Shown in pieces: positions 1 through 5,337 of a stretch of 5,876 bases of DNA. The notes beneath the pieces were generated by a model. The model had not been told where the DNA came from and did not search any database. It saw only the letters and a program-made list of their open reading frames with translations. A program made the position numbers and the translations under genes. Source of the DNA: an uncultured Blautia sp. Its GTDB lineage: Bacteria; Bacillota; Clostridia; Lachnospirales; Lachnospiraceae. The number at the start of each line of letters is the position of its first letter. Position 1 is the stretch's first letter. The stretch lies in contig CAKRKL010000120.1 of assembly GCA_934358405.1 (NCBI GenBank), positions 1 to 5,876 on the forward strand, in the 5' to 3' direction.

Positions 1-167
1 TTTACCCCCTTTTGCTTGGCAGTATAATTTGCTGTCAGAACAATCCCATGTCTGGCCTCAGGATCTCCACCAACAGCCAGGGGCTTTCCGGCATGTTCGG
101 GATGATAGAGCATTTCCACACTGGCATAAAATGAATTTGCGTCACTGTGTAAGATTTTTCGTTCCAC
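1..167 (-). CDS. Y-family (DinB/UmuC-like) DNA polymerase, N-terminal fragment
   Basis: Partial gene; only about the first 55 residues are inside the window. The translation gives the Y-family palm start, with HSDANSFYASVE at residues 7-18 (metal-binding Asp9, steric-gate region Phe13-Tyr14), then PLAVGGDPEARHGIVL and NYTAK, which are typical of Gram-positive lesion-bypass polymerases. These enzymes copy past damaged bases with low fidelity in the cytoplasm. I chose the GTG start at 167 because GAGGTG (174-179) lies 6 bases before it and residues align with DinB from there; an in-frame ATG at 185 lacks a ribosome binding site and would add six residues. A promoter with a perfect LexA box lies immediately upstream, so SOS induction is very likely. 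Family is certain; whether it is a Pol IV or UvrX/YqjW-like Pol V type cannot be decided from this piece. Confidence 0.93.
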   Translation of the reverse strand, partial: MERKILHSDANSFYASVEMLYHPEHAGKPLAVGGDPEARHGIVLTANYTAKQKGV

Positions 168-173
168 AGGATT

Positions 174-179
174 CACCTC
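174..179 (-). promoter_or_regulatory. Ribosome binding site fixing the GTG start of the polymerase
   Basis: Minus strand reads GAGGTG, 6 bases before the GTG codon at 167-165. The upstream ATG at 185-183 has no such site. This decides the start. Confidence 0.75.
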
Positions 180-189
180 TCTCATATTA

Positions 190-203
190 AGAACATATGT
201 TCT
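190..203 (-). promoter_or_regulatory. LexA operator (SOS box) of the Y-family polymerase
   Basis: AGAACATATGTTCT is a perfect 14-base palindrome and contains GAAC-N4-GTTC, the Gram-positive LexA (DinR/Cheo box) core. It lies just downstream of the predicted transcription start (about 207), where bound LexA would block the polymerase promoter. The gene it controls is a classic LexA target, which supports the call. Confidence 0.9.
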
Positions 204-213
204 ACTTTTGCAT

Positions 214-242
214 ATTATATAGCCTCACTTACAGGATGTAAA
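214..242 (-). promoter_or_regulatory. Sigma-A promoter of the Y-family polymerase gene
   Basis: On the minus strand, -35 TTTACA (242-237), a 17-base spacer and -10 TATAAT (219-214). Transcription should start near 207, giving a leader of about 40 bases before the GTG at 167. The LexA box at 190-203 sits directly after the start point. Confidence 0.85.
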
Positions 243-288
243 GTGGTAAATGTTTCTTTTTCCCTCTTTTTTTCGTTGTGTCCAATTT

Positions 289-319
289 ATCGGAATGAAC
301 CTTTGGTTCTGATTCCGAT
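289..319. repeat. Inverted repeat (hairpin) between terminator and SOS promoter
   Basis: Arms ATCGGAAT (289-296) and ATTCCGAT (312-319) are perfect complements, and inside them GAACC (297-301) pairs with GGTTC (305-309) around a TTT loop, leaving a two-base bulge. No U-run follows directly on the minus strand; on the plus strand a T-rich stretch begins about 14 bases later. It could be a secondary terminator, a protein-binding site or a leftover of inserted DNA. Role unknown. Confidence 0.6.
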
Positions 320-345
320 CCCGTTTTCGATTTTTGTGATAAAAT

Positions 346-386
346 AAAAAGGCTGGTTCTGTGAACGAATCACATACCAGCTTTTT
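346..386 (-). terminator. Rho-independent terminator after the SRAP gene
   Basis: On the minus strand AAAAAGCTGGT, A, TGTGA, loop TTCGT, TCACA, GA, ACCAG-C-CTTTTT folds into a long stem with small bulges, ending in a U-run. It starts about 20 bases after the SRAP stop codon. The A/T-rich arms are nearly symmetric, so it may also stop transcription in the plus direction. It separates the upstream gene run from the polymerase promoter. Confidence 0.88.
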
Positions 387-406
387 CTGGATTCTATATT
401 TATATT

Positions 407-994
407 TCAAAACAAAGACTGCTGCTCATAGGGCGTATAGCGTTCTAAGGAAACCGGCTCCTGCTGCAAGAGTTTTCCTGCACTTTCCTTTTCACTAAGC
501 CAGGGAACAACCTGGCTGCTTTCCAGAACCAGCGGCATTCGGTCATGTACCAGTTTCATGGAATCATTGGCCTGTGTCGTAAGAATGATAAAACGGTCTT
601 CCATACCAAACCGGTCATAAAATCCTGCCAGATACATGGTATTCCCATCTTTCCGGTAAAAAGTATTCTTTTCCTTCTGATGGTTCCATTCATAGAAACC
701 GCTTACTGGAATCACTGCCCGGTGATAGGAAATCCCATTCTGAAAGATCCGCTTCTCTTTTACAGATTCTGCCCGGGCATTAAAAATGATGCCTTTTTTC
801 TGCCAGCCTGGATACCCCCAGGTTTTTTCGGTCAGGCAAAGCCTTCCCGGCTCTTTCCATACAAGAACGGGAGCCGTTTCCGTAGGATGAATGTCCCCGG
901 TCTGGATTTTTTTCTTTATGTTCTGCTCAACCAGGGAGACAATCCGTTGTAGATCCTGATAGGTTTCTTCTGAGATGTAATATCTTCCGCACAT
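407..994 (-). CDS. SOS response-associated peptidase (SRAP/YedK/HMCES family)
   Basis: This 195-residue protein has the SRAP architecture over its full length, close to the usual size. It starts MCGRYY, so removal of Met exposes Cys2, the residue that in YedK and HMCES forms a stable thiazolidine crosslink to abasic sites in single-stranded DNA. Other conserved residues are present: Asn72 in NARAES, Glu102 in SGFYEWN and His150 in LVHDRMP. AGAGGG lies 7 bases before the ATG. It is the last gene before the terminator at 346-386 and follows the PhzF-family gene by 87 bases with no clear terminator between, so cotranscription is likely; a weak TATAGT in that gap could be a second promoter. GAACATGTGC overlapping the start codon is only a LexA half-site. 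Next door is an SOS-controlled Y-family polymerase. The family is homologous to E. coli yedK. Confidence 0.95.
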   Translation of the reverse strand: MCGRYYISEETYQDLQRIVSLVEQNIKKKIQTGDIHPTETAPVLVWKEPGRLCLTEKTWGYPGWQKKGIIFNARAESVKEKRIFQNGISYHRAVIPVSGFYEWNHQKEKNTFYRKDGNTMYLAGFYDRFGMEDRFIILTTQANDSMKLVHDRMPLVLESSQVVPWLSEKESAGKLLQQEPVSLERYTPYEQQSLF

Positions 995-1081
995 GTTCTA
1001 TCCCTCTTTCATCCATACTATAAAGTTTCTTTACTTCTCTTAGTATTTCTTTTATTAAAAGGAATCTTCGATAGCTCCCAT

Positions 1082-1864
1082 TTAGAGTTTTGCCTTAATA
1101 TCAGCAACCGCAACCAATACGGCTTCCCCGCTGATCTTTATCCTTCCTTTATCCAGAAGTTCAAGGTAAAGATATCCCCCACGTCTGGATGCCTGATACG
1201 CTTTAATCGCAGGCTTGTTCAAAACTCTGGACCAGTACGCAGCGATCTGGCAATGCGCAGACCCACATACAGGGTCTTCTGCAATGGATAGTTTCGGACA
1301 GAAGCTTCTCGAAACACAGTCCACATTTATTCCTGCAGCTGTAGCGTTCTGGATCCTGCCCTCGATTTCCTTTAAAAGTGTCTGGTCGGGCTGCATCTGC
1401 CGTACCTGCTCTTCCTTTTCAAAGACACAGATCAGGTCAAGCCCCAGAACTGCTTTTTGTGGCCGTACCCCGAATGCCCTTTCCATTGCATCCGTAACTG
1501 GTATCTCACGAAGTTCATAGGTTGGAAAATCCATTTCATATAGATTTTCGTCTTTCCTGACCGTCAGCTTTCCACTAAGGGTATGGAATGTAACAGCAGC
1601 GCTTTGGGGTTCATAATAATTCAGGATCACAAAAGCAGAAGCCAGTGTTGCATGCCCGCATAATTCCACTTCCGTTCCCGGTGTGAACCATCTTAAATGG
1701 TAACCTTTTTCCTCTTTTACAATAAATGCTGTTTCGGAAAGATTGTTTTCCATAGCAAGCTTCATCATAGATTTCTCAGATGGCCACTGATCCATCACAC
1801 AAACCGCTGCCGGGTTTCCGGAGAACGGTTCATTTGTAAAAGCATCCACGATATATTGTTTCAT
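1082..1864 (-). CDS. PhzF-family epimerase/isomerase-like protein
   Basis: The 260-residue protein matches the PhzF/YddE fold family: MKQYIVDAFTNEPFSGNPAAV at the N-terminus, NLSETAF with the likely catalytic Glu44, FTPGTEVELCGHATLA at about 60-75, and EDPVCGSAHC at 196-205. The family has two similar halves with the active site between them; PhzF itself isomerises a dihydro-hydroxyanthranilate, but most bacterial members have no known substrate. No other phenazine genes are here, so phenazine synthesis should not be inferred. An in-frame TTG at 1936 would add 24 residues and overlap arsC, but those residues do not look like the family and the family's normal start is the ATG at 1864; GGAG lies 12 bases upstream of it, rather far. 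It lies 58 bases after arsC and probably belongs to the same operon. Confidence 0.92.
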   Translation of the reverse strand: MKQYIVDAFTNEPFSGNPAAVCVMDQWPSEKSMMKLAMENNLSETAFIVKEEKGYHLRWFTPGTEVELCGHATLASAFVILNYYEPQSAAVTFHTLSGKLTVRKDENLYEMDFPTYELREIPVTDAMERAFGVRPQKAVLGLDLICVFEKEEQVRQMQPDQTLLKEIEGRIQNATAAGINVDCVSRSFCPKLSIAEDPVCGSAHCQIAAYWSRVLNKPAIKAYQASRRGGYLYLELLDKGRIKISGEAVLVAVADIKAKL

Positions 1865-1922
1865 TTCTTTACTTTTCTCCGATCCTAACGTACAATTTTC
1901 ACTTGAATTATCAAAATCTATT

Positions 1923-2417
1923 TTAGTTTTCTGCAAAGTAATGTTTCAGCGCATATTCAAAATGAAGGTTGAACTTTGCTGCCGCTTCCTTGCTTACCTG
2001 TAATTCTGGCTTTAGCATATCAAAAGCATGCTTCTTTAATTCAAGGATTTTCTTCCTGATTTCTTCCATAACTAATTTAAACGCCTCATCGCTTTTTCCC
2101 GTTGGATCTTCCAGTCCCCAGTTATCGTCAAAAGATCTGCCAATAAACGGGCATCCGACATTGCATCCCATGGAAATCACAATATCAGGCGTGGGGATAT
2201 CGCAAATCAGTTTGCTGTACTGACCATCTGCTTCCATATCTATTCCATATGATTCTTTCATAATCCGGACCGCATCCTGATTGATCTGCGGTTTTGTCTC
2301 TGTACCAGCCGAATAGCTTTCAAATACATCTGATGCCAGATGCTTTCCGAATGCTTCTGCTATCTGGCTGCGGCATGAATTATGGACACAGATAAAAGCT
2401 ACCTTTTTCTTACTCAT
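1923..2417 (-). CDS. arsC: Arsenate reductase, LMW-phosphatase-like (ArsC type)
   Basis: The 164-residue protein begins with the CX5R phosphate loop of low-molecular-weight phosphatase-like arsenate reductases (Cys10, Asn13, Cys15, Arg16 in CVHNSCRSQ). Cys85 and Cys89 in MGCNVGCPF give the cysteines for the intramolecular disulfide relay, and WGLEDPTGK supplies the Asp-Pro general-acid loop. Such enzymes reduce arsenate to arsenite in the cytoplasm using thioredoxin. The spacing of the relay cysteines is CX3C rather than the S. aureus Cys82-Cys89. About 30 residues beyond the usual 130-140 are present at the C-terminus. No arsenite pump or ArsR regulator is visible, so a stand-alone or different phosphatase role is possible. 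AAGGGGA lies before the ATG, and tdk ends only 25 bases upstream. Confidence 0.92.
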   Translation of the reverse strand: MSKKKVAFICVHNSCRSQIAEAFGKHLASDVFESYSAGTETKPQINQDAVRIMKESYGIDMEADGQYSKLICDIPTPDIVISMGCNVGCPFIGRSFDDNWGLEDPTGKSDEAFKLVMEEIRKKILELKKHAFDMLKPELQVSKEAAAKFNLHFEYALKHYFAEN

Positions 2418-2442
2418 AGAATAGTCCCCTTCCTCTTATATC

Positions 2443-3099
2443 TTACTCTTTTTCCATAATTTTACAGTTTCTCCTGGTGCTCGTTTCATTTTCTGCTCCA
2501 GCTTCTTTCCATAATTTTCCTTCTTTGTAGTGCTTCCGGCAAAGCGCCACATAGCTTTCATTGGAGCCAAGCATGATCTGCGCACCCTCCCGTACAATTT
2601 TTCCATTTGCATACCGGGTATTACACTGTGCACGCTTTCCACACCAGCAGACAGTCGGCACCTCTTCTATGACATCTGCAATCTCCATCAGACGTCTGGA
2701 GCCAGGAAATAAGCGGTTGCGGAAATCGGTGCGCAGTCCATAGCAGATCACTGGAATATTATAAAAATCCACAAGGTCGGACAAAGTGTCTATTTTCGCT
2801 TCCGAAAGGAACTGTGCTTCATCTACCAGAACTGCATCCACTTTCTTTCCCTGATAACTGTATTCTTTATTTCCTTCTTTCCAGGTTTGGGAAATCTCTT
2901 TTAAAAATTCATCCACGTATTCTGCTGAAGCAGACAATCCCATACGGGACTGGATCTTGCGTTCTCCATCCCGGTTGTCTGTTCTTGGTTTTAACAAAAC
3001 GGCATACTGACCGCGCTCTTCGTAGTTATAACGGACCATTAGTATGTTTGCTGATTTCGAGCTTCCCATTGCTCCGTAGCGGAAATATAATTTTGCCAT
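2443..3099 (-). CDS. tdk: Thymidine kinase, type II
   Basis: The 218-residue protein phosphorylates thymidine to dTMP with ATP (pyrimidine salvage, cytoplasm). Visible motifs: the P-loop GAMGSSKS at 9-16, VDEAQF at 92-97 with catalytic Glu94, the lid region YGLRTDFR at 120-127, and a zinc site made from Cys151, Cys153, Cys187 and His190 (CWCG and CRKHYK, as in the E. coli enzyme). NESYVALC at 180-187 is the thymidine-binding stretch. The last ~25 residues are charged and not conserved. Start ATG at 3099 has AAGGAG 9 bases upstream. It sits 62 bases after the DUF1848 gene and 25 before arsC; coexpression in the same operon would tie dTTP supply to repair synthesis. Confidence 0.96.
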   Translation of the reverse strand: MAKLYFRYGAMGSSKSANILMVRYNYEERGQYAVLLKPRTDNRDGERKIQSRMGLSASAEYVDEFLKEISQTWKEGNKEYSYQGKKVDAVLVDEAQFLSEAKIDTLSDLVDFYNIPVICYGLRTDFRNRLFPGSRRLMEIADVIEEVPTVCWCGKRAQCNTRYANGKIVREGAQIMLGSNESYVALCRKHYKEGKLWKEAGAENETSTRRNCKIMEKE

Positions 3100-3161
3100 T
3101 TTCAGACTCTCCTTATGCTCAGTGTTCTTTCAAAAGCTTTTCCATATAGCTTTTCCTTCTA

Positions 3162-4094
3162 TCAATCAAATTTCAGAACCAGTTGTCCGTCGATCCAGCT
3201 TTTCTGATTCGCCTGATGTATTTTATCATCCGCTTTTAAATTTCCAATCAAAAACGGGGATTTCGGATCATGCAAAGCATAATTCTGACGAACCGTTTTG
3301 GTATCGTAATTAGCATAACAATATTTACATCCATGAAGACAGGTATTATATACTCCAATATCATTTCCCATAAAACAGGCACATTCTTTCCGTAGTGGCT
3401 GCTTTTTCGGTATATCCAGCGTGGTATGGAGGGCTTTTTCGTATGTTTCCTGTGTCATACAGCCATTGCAATCTGCCCCATAACAGGCTAATTCTGTTCC
3501 TTCTCCACAGGGATATACTTTCATTCCATGTGCCGCGGCTATCTGTATCATGGTTTTCCCAAGTGACAGACGTTTTTCTTTTGGTACAGCTTGGGCTTCC
3601 GGAAAATTTCTTCTCACTTTCTGGTACAGGTCGATGAAACTGATCACGCAGGTATGGGTATAGCCCTCAAGGGCCTGTGCGATCTGTGTAAACTTTTGGA
3701 TATGGACCTCTGGCGTATAAGTCTCATTCAGGAATATAGGGTCATAACGCCATCCCATGGAATCCGGTCCTGTAATCTCAGCCAGTTGCCTAAATGTATC
3801 TATTACCGCTTCTACATCTGGAACCAGAGGCTCTATTTCTTTTCCATAAGGGGTAATGGTAACGAACCAGTACATTCCATATGTTTTCAGTAAATCCATG
3901 TGTGAAAGCATAGGCGCCGGATTTTTCGAGCAGAACGCAATCAGATCTACCACAGAAGGCGAAAAGGTATATCGTGTTACCTGCTGCGGCTGATATGGAT
4001 TCCGAACCATCACGTAGCCCTCTTTTATCCGGTTACACAGCCATTCCGAATAAAACGCCGGGATATCCGTCCGCATACCGGTCTGAATAATCAT
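3162..4094 (-). CDS. DUF1848 family protein with C-terminal iron-sulfur motif
   Basis: The 310-residue protein has the DUF1848 layout: an N-terminal TDIPAFYSEWLCNRI and GYVMVRNPYQP block, a middle part with MDLLKTYGMYWFVTITPYG and the WRYDPI motif, then two cysteine clusters. Cluster one is Cys196, Cys204, Cys209, Cys212; cluster two is Cys238, Cys240 and then CLHGCKYC with Cys252-X3-Cys256-X2-Cys259. CX3CX2C is the 4Fe-4S signature of radical SAM enzymes, but here it sits near the C-terminus instead of the N-terminus, a known oddity of this family. The WRYDPI motif resembles substrate or SAM-barrel segments in radical SAM proteins such as spore photoproduct lyase-like enzymes, but that is inference. 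The activity is unknown. AAGGA lies 9 bases before the ATG; 44 bases separate it from the Nim-family gene and 62 from tdk. Confidence 0.9.
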   Translation of the reverse strand: MIIQTGMRTDIPAFYSEWLCNRIKEGYVMVRNPYQPQQVTRYTFSPSVVDLIAFCSKNPAPMLSHMDLLKTYGMYWFVTITPYGKEIEPLVPDVEAVIDTFRQLAEITGPDSMGWRYDPIFLNETYTPEVHIQKFTQIAQALEGYTHTCVISFIDLYQKVRRNFPEAQAVPKEKRLSLGKTMIQIAAAHGMKVYPCGEGTELACYGADCNGCMTQETYEKALHTTLDIPKKQPLRKECACFMGNDIGVYNTCLHGCKYCYANYDTKTVRQNYALHDPKSPFLIGNLKADDKIHQANQKSWIDGQLVLKFD

Positions 4095-4138
4095 AAATGT
4101 GTTCCTTTCTCTTTTATGTCAGCAAACTCTCTTACACA

Positions 4139-4618
4139 TTATTTCTCATTTACAAGCTTCCCTGTCATATGCTCAATTCTGATTGCAAATAGCTGGACAC
4201 GACTTCTTGCAGAACCATTCATTTCTTTTTCTACTTCTTCTACTGTAGGGTAATATTTTTCTGCCAGTTTTTGAAGACGGTCTTCTATAATCTTGGTATC
4301 TGTGACAAGTTCTGCTTTTCCAAACACAACAACACTTGTGGCATTCCACTCCCAGTGCCCTTCTTTTTTGAAACCCTGGTTCCAGGTTGTCAGACACACT
4401 TTATTACATTTCTGGATTGCATCCATCTTGTGTCCTTCTCTGGCTCCATGAAAATAAATCGTATGATCAGCCTCTTCATAGTAAAAATTAATTGGAATGG
4501 TATAGGGATACCCTTCATCACCAATTACAGAAAAAGCAGCTCTTTTTTCATCTTTTAATATTTTTTTACATTCATCTTGTGAAACCTGTTGCTTAAATCT
4601 TCTCATCTCGCGAAACAT
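4139..4618 (-). CDS. Nim-family (pyridoxamine 5'-phosphate oxidase-like) flavoprotein
   Basis: This 159-residue protein has the split-barrel FMN-binding fold seen in Nim/PNPOx-like proteins: DEKRAAFSVIGDEGYPYTIPINF near 22-45, YFHGAREGHKMDAI at about 55-68 (the HxAxxGHK flavin-phosphate motif of NimA relatives), then CLTTW and a SVVVFGKAEL strand. NimA proteins reduce 5-nitroimidazoles to harmless amines; many relatives have unknown substrates, so drug resistance should not be assumed. The start is the ATG at 4618 with a perfect AGGAGG 7 bases upstream; a TTG at 4636 would include that ribosome site in the gene. It is the first gene of the six-gene run, about 190 bases downstream of the LexA-controlled promoter. 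Confidence 0.93.
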   Translation of the reverse strand: MFREMRRFKQQVSQDECKKILKDEKRAAFSVIGDEGYPYTIPINFYYEEADHTIYFHGAREGHKMDAIQKCNKVCLTTWNQGFKKEGHWEWNATSVVVFGKAELVTDTKIIEDRLQKLAEKYYPTVEEVEKEMNGSARSRVQLFAIRIEHMTGKLVNEK

Positions 4619-4625
4619 AAGATAT

Positions 4626-4631
4626 CCTCCT
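4626..4631 (-). promoter_or_regulatory. Ribosome binding site of the Nim-family gene
   Basis: Minus strand reads AGGAGG, 7 bases before the ATG at 4618-4616. It rules out the longer TTG start at 4636, which would place this site inside the coding region. Confidence 0.85.
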
Positions 4632-4740
4632 GCCAATTATTTTGCTTTTCAATGGAATCTCATTCTTAAGATTACATTTTGATTAAGGTAAACTCCAGTT
4701 TTCATCTATATAGATTACCAGACAATTCAATTGGAAAGAA

Positions 4741-4801
4741 TCACATTCAGAGCAGTTCCAGTTTTTCTCAGAATTGCTCTTTTTGTTTGCTCTGAATCTG
4801 A
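4741..4801 (-). promoter_or_regulatory. Leader with two competing hairpins
   Basis: Outer arms 4741-4754 and 4788-4801 are complementary over 14 bases with one mismatch, including a perfect 10-base pair ATTCAGAGCA/TGCTCTGAAT. A second pair, AGAGCAGTTC (4749-4758) and GAATTGCTCT (4771-4780), uses the same AGAGCA segment, so the two folds exclude each other. This lies in the predicted untranslated leader of the Nim-led operon. Read on the plus strand, the inner hairpin is followed by TTTTTGTTT and would resemble a terminator for an antisense transcript. The structures are seen; a regulatory role is inferred. Confidence 0.55.
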
Positions 4802-4815
4802 TACTTTCCTAATGA

Positions 4816-4844
4816 ATTGTACCATATGCAAATAGAATTTACAA
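4816..4844 (-). promoter_or_regulatory. Sigma-A promoter of the six-gene run
   Basis: On the minus strand, -35 TTGTAA (4844-4839), a 17-base spacer, -10 TACAAT (4821-4816). Transcription would begin near 4809 and proceed toward the Nim-family gene with a leader of about 190 bases. I see no equally good promoter in the later intergenic gaps. Confidence 0.75.
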
Positions 4845-4855
4845 ACATTTGTTCT
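4842..4855 (-). promoter_or_regulatory. LexA operator (SOS box) overlapping the -35 of the operon promoter
   Basis: AGAACAAATGTTTG on the minus strand contains GAACAAATGTTT, which satisfies the B. subtilis-type core GAACRNRYGTTY at every position. Its last two core bases (4843-4844) are part of the -35 element, so LexA bound here would exclude RNA polymerase. It would place the Nim-DUF1848-tdk-arsC-PhzF-SRAP run under SOS control. No other gene lies in a position to use it. Confidence 0.75.
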
Positions 4856-4865
4856 GCTTATTTTC

Positions 4866-4922
4866 AAAAAATAGTGCGCCTAGCTCATCACTGAAGTAAC
4901 GAGAATGCGACGCACAGTTTTT
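4866..4922 (-). terminator. Compound hairpin, terminator-like
   Basis: On the minus strand AAAAA-C-TGTGCG pairs with CGCAC-TATTTTTT, and inside lies a second stem CTCGTTAC/GTGATGAG with two G-U pairs and a TTCA loop. The U-run at the end (4871-4866) suits a terminator. It lies downstream of the better terminator at 4972-4993 and directly upstream of the LexA box, so it may insulate the SOS promoter from read-through. A small structured RNA is an alternative. Confidence 0.5.
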
Positions 4923-4971
4923 CAAAACTTTATCCATATGTTTTCCCTGTAACTTTCCAAAAATATTTGAA

Positions 4972-4993
4972 AAGGGACTGTTTCCAGCCCCTT
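4972..4993 (-). terminator. Rho-independent terminator after the small orphan ORF
   Basis: On the minus strand AAGGGGCTG, tetraloop GAAA, CAGTCCCTT forms a 9-pair stem (one G-U) followed by TTCAAATATTTTT. It lies 60 bases beyond the stop codon of the 5053-5337 ORF. A second small inverted repeat, TCTGTAA/TTACAGA (4998-5017), lies between them. Confidence 0.78.
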
Positions 4994-5052
4994 AATTTCT
5001 GTAAATTTCCTTACAGATATGAACAACATGACAATTTGTGCCCCGGATATCT

Positions 5053-5337
5053 TTAATCTGCATACCACGATGGTTCATTTATATACCGAATAGTTCTTCT
5101 CCAGGCGCATGCCTCGCACTTAAAGCATCCCATTTCGGTTCTTCCATCGCTATATTCAATACTTCGCTCCTCATGTGGTTCAATTGTTCTATGAGTGAAG
5201 CAGAAATGCTCTTTATTATTTATTGATTGTCCGTCACACTGGATAATTATATCTAAAAAGTTTACAGCTTCTGTAATGTCTTTAAATCCATTAATTTCCT
5301 CAGGTTCAGGATCCTTAAAGAGTAAAATACGTGGCAT
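5053..5337 (-). CDS. Hypothetical small protein with Cys/His-rich C-terminal half
   Basis: I do not recognise this 94-residue protein. The first third is acidic (DPEPEEINGFKDITEAVNF); the rest carries His44, Cys46, His49, His55 and then Cys71-X2-Cys74-X2-Cys77, followed by WRRTIRYINEPSW. The cysteine spacing could bind a metal, but it matches no family I know. A stop codon directly precedes the ATG and there is no convincing ribosome binding site. The start overlaps, in another frame, the end of a broken surface-protein repeat. A good terminator follows at 4972-4993, which supports real transcription. It may be a genuine small gene, or a truncated remnant of an accessory element. Confidence 0.5.
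   Translation of the reverse strand: MPRILLFKDPEPEEINGFKDITEAVNFLDIIIQCDGQSINNKEHFCFTHRTIEPHEERSIEYSDGRTEMGCFKCEACAWRRTIRYINEPSWYAD

Noticed and set aside
225..410. 61-residue minus-strand reading frame (MKYKYRIQKKLVCDSF...)
   Set aside because: It spans the SRAP terminator, the 289-319 hairpin and reaches the polymerase promoter; composition is Lys/Arg/Asn-rich noise with no ribosome binding site.
545..952. 135-residue plus-strand frame
   Set aside because: Opposite-strand shadow of the SRAP gene, whose family motifs are unmistakable.
981..994. Possible LexA box at the SRAP start (GAACATGTGCGG)
   Set aside because: Only the left half matches; the right half should be GTTY and is GCGG.
1865..1936. 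24-residue N-terminal extension of the PhzF-family protein from a TTG
   Set aside because: The family normally begins at MKQYIVDAF; the extension overlaps the arsC end and has no ribosome binding site.
2436..2642. 68-residue minus-strand frame overlapping tdk
   Set aside because: It lies out of frame inside the conserved zinc-site region of thymidine kinase; a shadow.
4704..4715. 12-base palindrome ATCTATATAGAT in the operon leader
   Set aside because: A short AT-rich palindrome is weak evidence alone, and no promoter elements are placed around it.
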